From the NCBI GenBank assembly GCA_946800325.1, contig OX326961.1:7914655-7978654 (forward strand): a DNA stretch of 64,000 nucleotides, given 5' to 3'. Below, piece after piece: positions 11,963 to 24,690 of the stretch. The stretch's first letter is position 1, and the number at the start of each line of letters is the position of its first letter. The position numbers and the translations under genes were made by a program. The DNA comes from Luzula sylvatica (Eukaryota; Streptophyta; Magnoliopsida; Poales; Juncaceae). The notes beneath the pieces were generated by a model, which did no database searches, was not told the origin of the DNA, and was given only the letters and a program-made list of their open reading frames with translations.

Positions 11963-13480
11963 GACGAAAGTAAAAGATTTTGTCAGATGACGTCCGTGAA
12001 CAAAAAAAAGTTGCGAAGCTCGTCTCATCCGTCAAGGCATCCTGACGAAAATTTTGAGTTTATTTTATTTTAGAACATTAAATTAGGTTTTACTATTAAT
12101 GATTTTGTTCCAAAAGTTATTGCTTGATTATTGTTAGAAGATTCGATGATTTTGTTAGTTTGTCATATTTTTTGTAGAATAATTTGTTTGTTCTTTGGTG
12201 CAAATGACAAAAAAATTCCTTGCCAATGTATTAAAAAGTCCAGAAAACCTATAACTTTTTGTCTACGTAACGAACAAATTTACACTTTTGCTAAGAATAT
12301 TTATAAACATAATTTCAGCACAATTACAATACATATTTATACAATTATAATATATTTCTCAATTGATTTTTTACGCTGTTATTTTCGATTTAAAAAAATA
12401 ACAAATACAACTAGATCATTCCTTGTACAACTCCGCAGAAAAAAAAAACAAATAATCGGTACTCAAGAAATTCCCTCGAGGCCAGCCACGATCGATTCCA
12501 ATTTCCATGCCGCATAGCTCCAAAGCCAATCAAACCGAGGCCCCGTAACTGGACGAACACCCTCATGTACCATACGGCACCAAATCGGTACATGTTGAAA
12601 TCTGCAAATTTTATTTTCGGGTTTGCATTATTTAATATATCTATTTATTCACAATTAATCGAACTTACCCCTAATTTAGCCTATAATATATATGATTTAT
12701 AGCGACTGTAATCTATAATTCCCCAATAAACCCCAATTAAATTATAATGGATCTCCAATTAACTTAATCAAACTGGCATTTACCCTAACCCAACTATAAT
12801 TTATTTTTCAAATTGAAGAGCAAAACTTTTCATGTTTTGAACAAATTCTCAAATCTAACTTTAAGAAAAATGCAAAGATCAACATAACTCAAAAAATTTG
12901 ACCAATGAAGCATGCTAAGATTGATGAAATTCCAGTGAATATTTTTATACAAATCAAATTATGGATACTCAAACAAAGGTAAAGAAACCTAACCGAACAA
13001 AAATCCCCAAATTATTTAGATGAGCTTGAATGGCCATGGCGTCGATCTGGCAACCTCAACACGGTCTTTAATCCGCTCGATCATATTTTTCTTCTCTTCC
13101 ACAAATCGTCATCTCCCCCTTTTCATCTTCTCACCCTCTAAATCAAAATTGAAAACAAGAATGTTCGAGAATCAGTGAAATAGAGGCATGAATTAGAGAA
13201 TTTAGGAAGTAATTAGAGACCTGCTTCGAGTATAAGTCATCTGTAGCAAATAGATGTTCACGAAAGAGAGGCGGTTCATCGATTCAGCGAGATGTTCACG
13301 AAAGCGAGGCGATTCAAGATCTTCACGAAACAGCGAGGTGATTCAGCGAGGTCTTGAAGAAATCTCGATGATTAAGCGTTCACGAAAAGACGTAGTAACC
13401 CTCGGCGACTAGAGAGGAAAGAGAAGCTCGGCTGGAGAAATCTCAGAGAGAAAGAGAAGGGCTTCTCTTTTGTTAAACGA
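11963..13480. other. Unassigned interior of the MULE
   Basis: AT-rich DNA without a supported frame. Around 13030-13480 the sequence becomes pyrimidine-rich and then contains several direct repeats of 'gttcacgaaa' and 'cagcgaggtgattca', resembling a 5' leader read on the minus strand. I cannot identify a protein. Confidence 0.4.
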
Positions 13481-13739
13481 GTGTTTTTTTGTTAACGGGT
13501 CAAGTAAAACGAGTTTTTTCTCCATCCGTTTAACAAGCTGACGTGGCAGGAGCGTGGGTGCCACGTCAGCTGCGGGATGTTTGCGGGTTGATAAGTGCGG
13601 GGTGTTTAATTTTATTGACCAATTAACACATATATAACAGAACAAAAATTAGAGCATAAACACCCATTCAAATACTACCATAGTACATAAACACCAATTC
13701 AAATACCTGAATCCACCCGTACAAAAAGAACAAAAAATA

Positions 13740-13955
13740 GTATATATAACCCTACATAAACTACAAAATTACAAATATATCCCCACGAACCAAGAAGGTT
13801 TGATCAAAGGAAAGAACGTAATGTTTATATTCGGTCATGGCGGTAACGGGAGGACACATGGGACTCTTACAAACTGATCTGAGTGTTATTTCTCTCACTT
13901 GCCCATCATATTCATCATCATCGTGCCACTGCCTCAAATGCCAAAAAGATAAATA
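13740..13955 (-). other. Possible terminal exon, unidentified
   Basis: On the minus strand an AG acceptor-like site at about 13932 precedes a frame open for roughly 55 codons that includes [18 protein letters not shown], ending in TAG near 13764. Composition is protein-like compared with its surroundings. It lies downstream of the VPE pseudogene on the same strand but does not resemble legumain, so it may be a separate gene remnant or chance. Confidence 0.25.
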
Positions 13956-14204
13956 AATAAATGTTAGAAAAATTAAAATTGGATATTAATTAATTATGAA
14001 TAAATTAATTAAGTTGATATTCGTGTCGTTTCTCTGAGCACGATACTCTTCTAGACAAATAATTCAAAAAAAAATATATATATATACAATATTTCAAGAT
14101 AAAAAATATTATACACAAAAATAGAACATAAAGAGTATCCCAACTTATAAAACAAAAATATTCCATTCAACAGTATCAAACTTATAAATATTCATGTTCT
14201 TAGT

Positions 14205-15375
14205 CAGGACCGGCCCCGACGATTCGGTTGCCCAAGCCACAATGTGAATAGTCCAATGTATTAATTCGATATGTTGCCCTAACAATTAAAAAAATGAGAA
14301 AAAAATACATAAAATAAACATATATCTTATACAATACTTTCATCTATCACAAAAAAAAGAGAAGATTAAGTGACTTGAGATGTTTATTTAATTATTTTGT
14401 CATTTACAGAAAAAAAAATTCATACAAATTCAATTATGTAAAAATCACACACATAAGCACATACCAGAGACAACTAACATTGACAACAAATTACAAAAAA
14501 TGCTAATGTTTTATATTATTGCAAAAGAACTTTTTTTTATATAAATAAGAAGATTAAGAAAAATTTTTACATTACTTGGTTTTTACAGTATTATAGTATT
14601 TAATGCAAGAATTTGGGTTTGTAATTTACTGACTCGGTTCTAAATTTCAATTTTGTGTGATTTAATTTCGATACATCATGATTAAGCATATCTTAACCCA
14701 ATTTTATTTCGATTAGTTTGTATCAGTACTTAATCAAGCCGAACCACCATATTGATAAAAAAAAAATGGTTCAATTTATCGTGTGTATCTAAGCACTAGA
14801 AAAAAAATTAGAAAATTAACATCAAAGTCATTACGAGTTATCTGGGTTTTGCATGATATTTCGGGGGTACAGCTGAAAATTGCCACTAGTTGCTTTTGGA
14901 ATGTGTCTTGTTTTCTTGGACTATATAATCATAGTGTTATACAACTTCTTACAAAATTAACTAGAAATATAAATTCAACAAAGACATAGTTGATAGTACA
15001 GGAGTATACAAAAGTACAATCGGTGACGTGCAATATTATATGAACAAATATAATAATTTAATATTTGGTCACTGTATCATCTGATCTAATATAATTGTTT
15101 TGAAGTACATACTATGTGTTATCTATGAATATAAAAATAAGTAATGGTATTAGGCATAAACACAAAATATATACATCTCTCGCTCACAGAAAATCATAAG
15201 TAAATTAATTCTTTCTTCTTCCCCATTAGTTTTTCCCTGTTCATTTGTTTTCCTCAGCACTGTTGAAAGTTTTTCATTTTTTTACCTGACGAAGCCTATA
15301 CACTGATACCTCTCAATGGTTGCCCTCGTTTTCTCGGTTGCCCTAGCCCCTGGGCTTGCCCCGGGGCCGGCTCTG
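14205..15375. mobile_element. hAT element, CAGGGCCGGCCCC family (copy 2)
   Basis: Left end CAGGACCGGCCCCG and right end in reverse CAGAGCCGGCCCCG. The flanking 8-mers are ttcttagt (14197-14204) and atcttagt (15376-15383), seven of eight matching. Inside both ends are 'gttgccc' and 'gggctagggcaacc' motifs as in copy 1 at 10584. Length 1171 bp, no transposase. It lies immediately downstream of the last recognisable exon of the VPE pseudogene. Confidence 0.85.
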
Positions 15376-15422
15376 ATCTTAGTTTACTCTTATTTTAGTT
15401 GACCTAATGCCTAATGGTGACA

Positions 15423-16446
15423 TTATTTTAAACTTACCGAGTCGAACATGATGGAACCGTTTTCAAGGCTGGGAGAAGTACCTTTCTTCAGACTCCTCTC
15501 CCACGTAATCTTGTAAAATAACACAAAAAGGTATATCAGTTTACTGAAATAGTTCATTAAACTGTAAAGAGTAAAGTCTCTGAGTGGATGATAACACCTT
15601 GGGGACACCGGAATAGACAACGCTGCCATCATGGCTTATGGAAATTTTCGCTTTTTTTTTTTTTAGGACAAAATGAACAAATTACAATAGTGACACGCCA
15701 ACTATCATGCCTATTAAGGACAAAATTCATACAAAAGAAAAAAAATGTATAAATCAAATATGATTCAAAATATATAAATTTAATCAAAATTGAAAGATAC
15801 TTCCGTGAGCTAATAAGAAAAACAATAAAATCAGTAATTTCCATATCCAAACGAGCCAGCAACAATATTGTAAAATACGGAAAACGGTTGGGGACCGTAA
15901 AACGGTGAAAAAACGGTCACCGAAATCGGTAATAATTTAATTAAAATTGATAGATGAAAAAAATATATATAAACTCACAGTAAACGAATGTCCAACAAAA
16001 CGTAACATCAAAATATAAACTCACATCCAAACATAAACTAAATAATAAAATCATTAACATCATTCGGGACCGTAAGTAAAAAAAATTGTAATTTTATTGG
16101 GCTGGAAAAAAAAATGGGTTGAAAAACGATAAATAATCAAAAGCCCAATTTTTTGTTGTGAAAAACGGACGTTTTTCGAACCGTAAAACGTTTTTTCCCA
16201 AAAAAAAAAATGGTCAAACACGGTAAAAAAATGTTTGACCGTTTTTTCAAACCGTCTTGTAAAAAACCGAATGTTTTTCCACCGTAACACCGTTTTTCAC
16301 AGTTTTTTATCGTTTTCCACCGTTTTTTTACAATAGTGGCTAGCAATAAGCACAGCCCACCTGGTACCGACAGAGTTGTCATCGCAGACAGATTCTTCAT
16401 CCAATAGATCCGACGGCAAACGGATCAACGGATTGATTATTCGCAA
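15423..16446 (-). pseudogene. Legumain / vacuolar processing enzyme (peptidase C13) pseudogene fragment
   Basis: Read on the minus strand, 16446-16339 encodes PLIRLPSD..., then DEESVCDDNSVGTRWAVLIA. After the inserted hAT, 15862-15834 continues with GSFGYGNY. Together these give the N-terminal mature legumain signature GTRWAVL.AGS.GY.NY. Further along, 15638-15598 encodes SHDGSVVYSGVPK, corresponding to the family's DVYAGVPK region, and 15509-15438 encodes KKGTSPSLENGSIMFDS, resembling a shortened GTY.SL...ESGSMF segment around the catalytic cysteine loop, with a donor-like GTAAGT after it. The catalytic His and Cys regions are absent or deleted, no start codon is in frame, and a TGA lies upstream. 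VPEs are vacuolar Asn-specific cysteine proteases. This copy is non-functional. Confidence 0.68.
15863..16338. mobile_element. hAT element with AAACGG subterminal repeats, inserted in VPE exon
   Basis: Ends read CAATATTGTAAAATACGG (left) and CACTATTGTAAAAAAACGG (right, reversed). Flanking 8-mers are gccagcaa (15855-15862) and gctagcaa (16339-16346), with one mismatch. Both subterminal regions hold many AAACGG or CCGTTT motifs. AAACGG is the known binding motif of the maize Ac transposase. The element is 476 bp and non-coding, and it splits the VPE coding frame between the LIA and GSFGYGNY segments. Confidence 0.82.
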
Positions 16447-16616
16447 TCATAATCGACAATCGAAACTGCTAAGAGGAGAAGAAAGAGTGTTTTTACCGTC
16501 ACTTCCTCTCGTACAAAAAAAGGGTTTTTACAAATCAAACAAATAGTACAAACCTTATGAAACCCAAATCCCAAATTCTGTACTGGCAAATCTCGGTACT
16601 TGATCTGTACTGGCGA

Positions 16617-16619
<3 letters not shown>

Positions 16620-16673
<54 letters not shown>
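16620..16673. repeat. GA microsatellite
   Basis: About 26 uninterrupted GA units, upstream of the VPE pseudogene on its minus-strand side, followed by further short GAGAGA runs to about 16780. Confidence 0.95.
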
Positions 16674-16677
<4 letters not shown>

Positions 16678-17287
16678 GAGGGTTTCGGAATCGTACTAGA
16701 GAGAGAGTTGTGATATTGTTGATACTGGCGATCGCTTAGAGAGAGAGCGAACGAGAGGGGGAGGGAAGGGGTAAGAGAGAGTAATTTGCGGTTACAAAAT
16801 TATTTCTTTATCTTTTTTAGGATTTATGATAAGAAAATTAATTTAATCTTGATCTTTAGATTAACAACAAAATTTTCATCTCAACCGTTAGATCACAAAT
16901 GGGTGTATAGTACGGCAAATGGGCTGTATGATAGAACTCGTCACGCAATTAGCAAACTCAGAGAACAATTTTGTATTGTAATTTCCTGGTTTTTATCATA
17001 ATAGTGGATGAAAGTATTAGAAGTCGGGAAAAGTAGTCCTTCAAATTAGGTGTGCGTGTGCATCTTCTTCTTTTGTATCGGGACCAAAACTTCTATTTAT
17101 ATTCATAATATCAAAAGAAAAATATTATTCATAATATCAAAAGAGAAATATGAAACAAAAAATCCAATAATTAATGAAAAGCAAAGTCCAATAATTACAA
17201 AAAAAATGAAAAACCAGCAACAAAAGAATATTGAAATGATATTTCTTTCACAATGTGCTGATAACATGATACGAAATAAAAAGGGAT

Positions 17288-17460
17288 AATTTCCGGTATG
17301 TCCCTCCAAAAACATGAAATATCATATTTGTCCCTTCAAATGTGTTAATATCATATTTATCCCTCTAAATCTATATTTATTTCAAACTAATAACAAATTA
17401 ACAGAAGAGTTAAACTTAACTAGAAGTTTGTAAAATGACTTTTTTACCCCCGGAAGTATA
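17288..17460. mobile_element. MULE-like terminal repeat (left end), partner not found
   Basis: Sequence beginning near 'ggataatttccggtatgtcc' carries 'atatcatatttgtccct' repeats, then 'ttaacagaagagttaa' and 'acttttttaccccc'. The same order occurs at 41299-41455 and, in reverse, at 48900-49049 and 61220-61400, where it forms the ends of MULE-like elements. A matching right end could not be placed within the next several kilobases, so the extent is unknown. Confidence 0.4.
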
Positions 17461-20130
17461 TTCGAAACCACTAAATGCTTCTTTCTCTATTCAGACGTAA
17501 CTTCTTCTTCTCTAGTATGATTTCCCAATGTATTCAGAAGTTGATCCAGTGCACCATTTGACGATGTGCCTGCGATGCATGTTTCGAGTAGAAGACAGTT
17601 GTTCGAGCGAGTAGAAGGATTCTCGACGCGGCGTTGTGATGTACTAGCGCTCCGGTGCTTTTCGATTAATTACTGTTAATTGGTGACTAATTAAAGTGAC
17701 ATGAGGTCAATTATAATTGTATTTGGGTCAATTATGTGTTTATATTGCTGGATTGGGTAGGGCATGTAAGAGTTAATTATGCAAAATTTTACTGAAGCTT
17801 TTATTAACATTGAGTTACGAAATTAATTATGATCATGATTACGATTACATTAAAGCTATATTGACACTGATATTATGTATATATGTTTTTTTTTTATTTC
17901 TCAGATATGCAGGCAGTGGCTAAGGAAGGTTTTTTTTCCAAATACTCCATGCCATCATATATTTTCTCTAAGGTTTTGTCGCTGCGGTGAACCAGTGATT
18001 ATATTATATAAAATGAATCGATCAACATGACTCTTGCAATGGTTGCCGATGATGAGGAGATTAATAGCGTATTATTTCATTAATAGTGTCTCGATATATT
18101 GTTTCATTAATAGTGTCTCGAGATTGTAAATGATATACATTTTGACTTTTGAGGCAAGCTCGCTCCACTGCATATCTGGCTATTAAAGAAAACTACGCTT
18201 CTTCCTCTGTAAAAATGATTGAGAAGTGTTGTACATTTTATCTCGTAAATAATGGTATAAAGATAGTTTGGAAAGTGTGTAATTTGTTGTGCATTGACGC
18301 TTTTGATATAATATAATTTGATACAATTTTTAAATAGTATTTAATATTCTATGAAATAAAACAAAATTAAATGGCAAAATTAATATTCGATCTCCAAACA
18401 AACACAATTTTTAACATTTCTATATCCAAACCACATATCAAATTAAAATGCCAAAACTAATAATTAGTCCCTCAGGTAACATAACAATAAAGTATTGATG
18501 CAATAAATTGAAATAACACAAAGTATCATTGTTTCCAATCGTTCGCAAGGATGACTAGTTCATAAAAGAACAAAAGCAAGTATGAAATTAAAATTTTATA
18601 CATTTCATTTTTAATGAAAGAAATTGACAGAAATTATATTATTTCTATAAATATCATTCATTTATCACGACTTCGATTTAAGTAATCGGATTAATGGATC
18701 TTGAAAAACTGGAGGGAATTGATGTGTTGTGAATTTTTTGGTGGTCATATTTGAAATTATGTAAATTTGAGATCTGAATTATCCAATGTAGATTATTAGA
18801 TTTAAGTAATCTAATAATCCATTCATGGATGGAGAAAAAGAAAAAAATTGATGTTGTATCCAGCCATTATGTAGATTCTAATTCTAATTCTAATTCTAAT
18901 TATAGATATGAATTATCCAATGTAGATTATAATAAATGATTCTACAATCTCGAGAATGAAGCACATAAACATAATAAAATACCTTAAGCGTCTTCGTCTT
19001 CGTGATTTCTCTTTGCCATTGGTGATCCTGTGTTCACACGTTTGATGGTCTCTGTACTTTCTGGCGTGATGGCAAGAAGGTAAACCTTTACATTTTTATT
19101 TATTGGATTTCGAAACAAACGAAAGAAGAAAATTATCAACGATGTTTTTTAATTCAGGTCCCCTTGGCAAGTTCGAAAAAAGTGACGTAGAGACCAACAT
19201 CGACGAAAGCGCGAGGTTGGTTGTTTGACATTGTTAATATGTTTTCGCAGGAATATAATCTTAAATTAAATGTCGAGATGACACCATTACGTGAATTTGG
19301 GTAATTGGCGATGATTGATAGTAAAAGTATAAATTTGCTGTTAAAGGTATAATTTTTATTATGAAAGTATGTACTGTTTCAAAAAAAAGTAAACTTCTAT
19401 TGCAAAAGATATAGTGATCATGTAAAAAAATCATATTTGTTATTCTACCAGGTAAATCACCCATCTATAAATACATAAATAAATAATATTTATTGCAGTT
19501 AAAAAAGTATATTTTATAAGTATTTCAAAAGAGATATTTGTTATTCAAATATGTGTATTCGAAAGGTACATCACATGTTTCAAAAAGTGTTCACATTTAA
19601 AAATAACATATCATACCTTTGAAAATGCGCATTATACAGATAAAAAAAAATACCACTCGACTAAAAATGTGTATGATATATCCTACAAAATGTAATATAA
19701 TTGAATAAGATATAACCAAAAAGTTCAAATTATAACAAAAAACTAAGAATGAAAAAATAAAGTGCCAGAATGCCTGGGATTTCCTTGGCGACAGCAAACA
19801 TTTCTGCAATGGAGAAACAAACTAAATCAAGAAGAAAATATTGGGAAAATTAATCAAACTTAGTTTAGCATGATCGAAACAGAAAAAAAATGCATATCTT
19901 GCTCATCACTTTTATATTGCAGACCTAAACATTGTACTGCATGTTAATATGTCATTTGTAATTTATTTGCCATATAATTATATAAGGAGAATACTCATTT
20001 TTTTATGCATCTTGAACCTGGTAATTTATTTGCAAACCTAAACATTGTACTTATAAGCAACCAAAATAGCAACATGCCAATCATAGAATGCATCCTGAAC
20101 CTGGTAAGTGCAACCGCAAATGTTTCAATA
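17461..20130. other. Unassigned AT-rich interval
   Basis: A GC-richer leader-like stretch (17470-17660) and short pyrimidine-rich segments (about 18990-19080 and 19150-19220) suggest captured or decayed gene pieces, but no frame is convincing. A short tandem 'ttctaa' repeat lies near 18876-18900. A partial direct repeat of 'gcatcctgaacctggtaa' lies near 20007 and 20090. Confidence 0.35.
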
Positions 20131-20253
20131 TTAGGAGAATACCCGCGCTACGCAACAAACATGTAAATTATGTGTTATTGTAATATAAAACCAGCTACAA
20201 CATGACCCAAAAAAAAACAGACGCCCGCGCAATTACGCGGGAGAATAAGCTAG
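20130..20253 (+). mobile_element. Helitron 3' terminus
   Basis: A hairpin with arms CCCGCG/CGCGGG at 20224-20241 is followed after 8 bases by CTAG at 20250-20253 and then T, the same architecture as the Helitron end at 9919. A related 'cccgcgctacgc' motif sits near 20138. The 5' TC end could not be located to the left, so only the terminus is annotated. Confidence 0.65.
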
Positions 20254-20689
20254 TTGTAATATAAAATACACATTTGTGTCGTAATATTGATAATATTATT
20301 TTTAAATATATGTTTGAACTCATTTATCTATGATTATATATAAATTTTTACCATTGTTTTATATTATGATAGTAAAAACTCATTTTTATATTAGTGTTAC
20401 TCTATTATAATATATGAGATATAATATAATTTTACGAAAAAACAAAACGACAAATATTATATCATTGTTGTTTACAATATTTCATACAATGTCAAATATA
20501 AAAATATTGAACCATAAGACATAGGTAATAGCACATTATTAATTATATAGTATTAACTACTTTTTATTTAGGAAATTTTTCGCTTCTAACCATGTTTATA
20601 AGCTATATACTCAAACTAACCAACTTTTTCATAAAATTCCGGATTTGTCGTTTGCGGGGTATCATTATCCGCCTGGCGGGGTTTCATTC

Positions 20690-20880
20690 CCCGCCTTTGC
20701 TTAATTTATTTTTTTCCCACATGATGGCACTTAATTATGGATCACCACTCCTAATTTCCATGCAATGCTTTTTCATGACAATTTTAATGTGTCCATGCAA
20801 TGCTTTAATGTTTCCGTGCAATGCTTTTTCATGACAATTTTAATGTGTTCATGCACTACTTTTTCATGCATATTTTAAGG
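20690..20880. repeat. Imperfect tandem repeat 'catgcaatgctttttcatgac'-type
   Basis: Units built on 'gcaatgcttt' and 'ttttcatgacaattttaatg' recur four or five times with variable spacing. The preceding segment (20650-20695) holds two small GC-rich hairpin-like repeats around 'gcggggt...ccgcc'. Confidence 0.7.
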
Positions 20881-20892
20881 TATATACATGCA

Positions 20893-20894
<2 letters not shown>

Positions 20895-20952
<58 letters not shown>

Positions 20953-20955
20953 TAA
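20895..20955. repeat. (ATT)n microsatellite followed by (TA)n
   Basis: About 14 ATT units run directly into about nine TA units. Confidence 0.95.
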
Positions 20956-20984
20956 TTTTATTTTATTTTAGTATTTTTTTTCGC

Positions 20985-21330
20985 ATTCGATATTGTATTC
21001 ATATATGTATTCGTGTTCGAAATGGAATATCAAATATCGTAGTCGTATCCGTATTCGAAATTGGATATTGTATTTGTATCCGATATAGTATTCGTGTTCG
21101 AAATCTGATATCGGATATATCGATTATTTCATTTGTATTCGGAATCGGACATCGACTACCGTAATCGTATTCGAAATCGAATACCGATTAACGTAATCGT
21201 ATTCTTATTCGAAATCAGATATCGGATACCGGAGGTATATATGGAGGTATATATGGATAATACCGTATTCATATTCATATCCCGATATCCGATATCATAT
21301 TCATAAATCAGATATTCGTGTTCGAAATCA
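20985..21330. repeat. Degenerate GTATTCG/CGAAAT array, probable hAT remnant
   Basis: Many variants of 'gtattcg', 'ttcgaaat' and 'gatatcgg' occur on both strands. The layout resembles the subterminal parts of the hAT elements elsewhere in the window, with a different motif. No TIR or TSD was resolved, so the class is by analogy. Confidence 0.4.
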
Positions 21331-24300
21331 TATTCATGAAAGATCAAAAAATTTCTTCTGCAAGAGAGCTCGGTTTGCCTAAGGTCCTGTAGTTTGTCTT
21401 TCTTCATTTCATTACTTGTGGGATCTTTGCATGGAGTCCAAAACAAACTGCAAACCTGTACATACAAATGTGCAAAAAAAATTAGGAAGATATAATCCAT
21501 TAAGAAGCAATAACAGTAAAGTTTCTGTTTTTTATCAAAACAGAAATTGAAGGTGTAAATTTAGTATTTTACAAATCAAGAGGATTAAGAAAATTCCAAA
21601 TTCAAGGATTAATTTTGCTATTTTTTTTAAAGAATATTTCAAATTCAAAAGAAAAAGTTTGGTTGTTAAGCCTTCCTTCATAAATCAGGGGCTTTTTAAC
21701 TTATTATCCAAAATTAGGATAAATAATCACGTAATTAGCATGAACCGTGGATTATGTTCCAATTACAAATTATCATCACATAATCGAAGAATTGCAAAAA
21801 TCGTAAAAAAGTTTTTTTTCTTTTTGAGAAAATGGCCCATAGGCCTTTATTATAACACAAAAGCTCAAGTAAAAATAGATAAGAACAAAATAGATAGGCT
21901 GTATTACAAATATATCTATTTTAAGATTATCATCACAGAAGCTCAAGTAAATCCAAAAAGGAGAAAACAAGAAGAGGAACAGTAAAAAAAGAAGACAAGA
22001 AAGGAGTACCTATGACTATTAGGATGGATGAGGAGTTCCATTAGCGCAGGACCAGGCAGGAGGCCAAGCATGGTCTCATTCTGACCTTTCAAAAGATCTT
22101 ATCTCGACGCCACATCTCGTTCTTCGAAAGGATCTTATCTGGACGCCATATCTCGGTCTTGTTCATGACTGCGGAAAGAGAATAAGAATAGATCTCTTGT
22201 AAGAAGTGTTAGAGAACCTTGGAAGAGGAGAGTAAGCCAAGCGAATGAGTGGAATAGCTAAGAGAAGTAGAAAGTGGGAAGAGAAAAGAAATCTGGAAAG
22301 AAGGAGATGAGAGCGGGGCGAAGGGGGAAATATATAGAGAAGGGCGACCGATCCAAGGATCACCAACGGTCCAATTTCCAACGTTCGAGAAAAACTTGGA
22401 TGGTATTGGTCTCTAGTTGTACGGAACTGGATACGGAACTGGATGAATTAAGAGCCCTTCGCGATTATATTATATGTACTGTGTAAATGAACTTCCGTTT
22501 CCAATTTTGGCTACCTGTACTCAATTCCTTCACGAAGCTTCTCTCTCCTCGCCTCCCCCTCCCGTCAGAAATCCGTTTCTATTAAAATATGCAAGATCTG
22601 CCTCGAGGCTTTCTTCATAGGCTTCTTCTTTTGGGGATATTGTTAGATCAGGTTTGGTTTTCTACAATCAATTGGGTTTTTATCGACAAAAATACAGTAT
22701 CTATCCATTTCGTTTTTAGTTTCTGAATTTTGAGCTGAAAATTCTGAAATTGACAGTTCTTTCTTTTGTTTAGGAGATTAATGGTATTAAATTAGTATAT
22801 TTCGAGCTTGTATTATTCTTTTCTTATGATTACTCGATATTTATTTTGCTGGATTCGTTCGCAAATCAATCAATCCTGTCACAGAAGTATGTAATTTCAC
22901 GATTTAGATTCATTAGTGCGTACAAATTTAATTTGACGATTTAAATTCATTAGTACGTACCAATTTAATTCTTATGATTACTTGATATTTACAGCAAATC
23001 AATTGTGTGTTACATTCTTAACTGTTGCAAGGCCTCTCGTTTGAAATAATCTGATAAGTGTATTTTTTGTGATTATAATTATAGGGATGAGAAAGCCTGG
23101 TGAAGAAAGGCTTGTGATGTAATTAAAAAGTTTTCAATCCTGTTGTCGAGGTGCTAATTAATTTAATTCCATTCAGGTCCTTGAATTCTTTCATTTTCGC
23201 AACTTTCATCTCTCTTTTTTCTATTTTTAGGATACATGTTTATATTGAAGCACTCCAATAGAAAAAAAAATAATATAAAATTGTTAAAAATAATAGAGTG
23301 GAATTTCGAATTTTCTAATATTTGCAATTTTTATTAATTTCATTGTAGATTATTTCGAATTTTCTAATAAAAAACTGTATTTTTTGTGATGATAATTATA
23401 GGAATGGAAAGCCTGGTGAAGAAAGGCTTGCGTTGGAATTAAACTGGTACCGATTTAGTTGCATAACTATCCCTGTAAAATTTCTATTTTTTACATAACG
23501 ATACCTGTAATAACCTAATTATGTTATAAACAGGTGAGAAAAATTAAAAAGATGTGTAGAATCAGTGGAAGACCTTTCGTGGACGAGGAGAAAGTGATAT
23601 CTTTTCAAATCGAGAATAAAATGGTACCGTTCTCTTGCACTTATTTCATGTCAAAATTTATTCTTGTGAGCCCTTCTTGTGATGTTATTAATCATTGAGA
23701 AATTTACAAAAAGACCCCTTCATTATCAGGAATTAGTTGCAAACAAGCCCCTTCCTTCAATATCAAAATCTCAAAAAACGGAGGGGCTTTTCGTAAATTT
23801 GCAATAACACAGGCGCTCATTTGCAAATATTGAGTTTAATTTATTTTTGATTCACTATTCTCTTATTTGGTCATTAGCATTACCACTAAAAGTCTGGGAA
23901 AAACATTTTAAAGCACGAAGGCCTTTAATCGAACAAGTTCGTTATTATTCCTCCCTTTCTCTCTCTATTCGTGGAATTTGTGATTTTGTCTTTTTTTCTT
24001 TAAAAACAGAATTAATTGGTTTCGCTTCTTGAGCAATTTTGTGGCGATACAACTTGCAGTTACTGGTGGTACTGCCGGTACGACTGGTACGGAGAAAGCC
24101 AATGGAGATTAATAAACTGGCACATGCTTTCGACTGCCTGATCAAAGATTGGGTATTGAAAAAGGATATGGTTCCAATTAGGACAATAAGAGGGTTCGAT
24201 CAGAAAATGGCATGGCTTTTATTACTAAAAGATCCTTCGGTACAGTGAAGGTATTAATTAGTCTTCATTTTTAATTTTAATTTTGTAATAATAATATTAC

Positions 24301-24690
24301 TCACATTTCTATTCCGTTTCTTTAATTGAGGCATAATAACCAATTCTCAAAATTGGTACAGAAAAGAACACGCGTTGGTACAACTGGTACGAAATCCAAA
24401 AGAATAGCTATTGGGGAATTTTTCATATTTACCCCTGCAAAATCTCAAAATTATTGATTTATTTTTTTGGTTATTTAGGATTGCGATATTTCGAGTTATA
24501 GCTGCAATTCTTCACAGAACTTTCCATGTACATTCCCTAACTTTTTCTAAATAATTTCTGTTTGTTATGCACTGGTATTTATGCAAAGGGATCCATGGAG
24601 TTTTGAGGAGATAAGATCATCATAACATTCTTGTTTAAATATATTTATGTATACTCATGATTATTTTCTTTTGTGTAGATTTCACAGGCT
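21331..24690. other. Unassigned interval with gene-like pieces
   Basis: A minus-strand segment (about 21345-21455) has an open frame encoding FWTPCKDPTSNEMKKDKLQD, with exon-like composition but no identity. The 22030-22640 segment is GC-richer and leader-like. A direct repeat holds 'gaaagcctggtgaagaaagg' at 23090 and 23408 (about 70 bp each, offset about 317). Several 'tggtac' motifs cluster at 23450-24400. I cannot assemble these into a gene. Confidence 0.35.

Larger units (their letters stand above)
9951..13617. mobile_element. Mutator-like element with decayed FAR1-type gene and nested hAT
   Basis: Flanked by a perfect 10-bp repeat, accaattaac, at 9941-9950 and 13618-13627. The left TIR starts CAATAAGTTTACACACCCCG and the right in reverse CAATAAAATTAAACACCCCG. 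Both continue into a block with 'gctgacgtggca'-like motifs and 'ggatggagaaaa'. The element shares these termini with the MULE at 44343-46865. Inside the left end, 10000-10302 is leader/exon-like and finishes at a good splice donor, CACAG|GTACGG. A hAT element sits at 10584-11733, and a FAR1-like coding remnant follows at 11776-11962. Confidence 0.85.

Noticed and set aside
21659..21985. 108-codon plus-strand frame
   Set aside because: AT-rich, Lys/Asn-rich translation overlapping a minus-strand frame of similar length. No domain or splice support.
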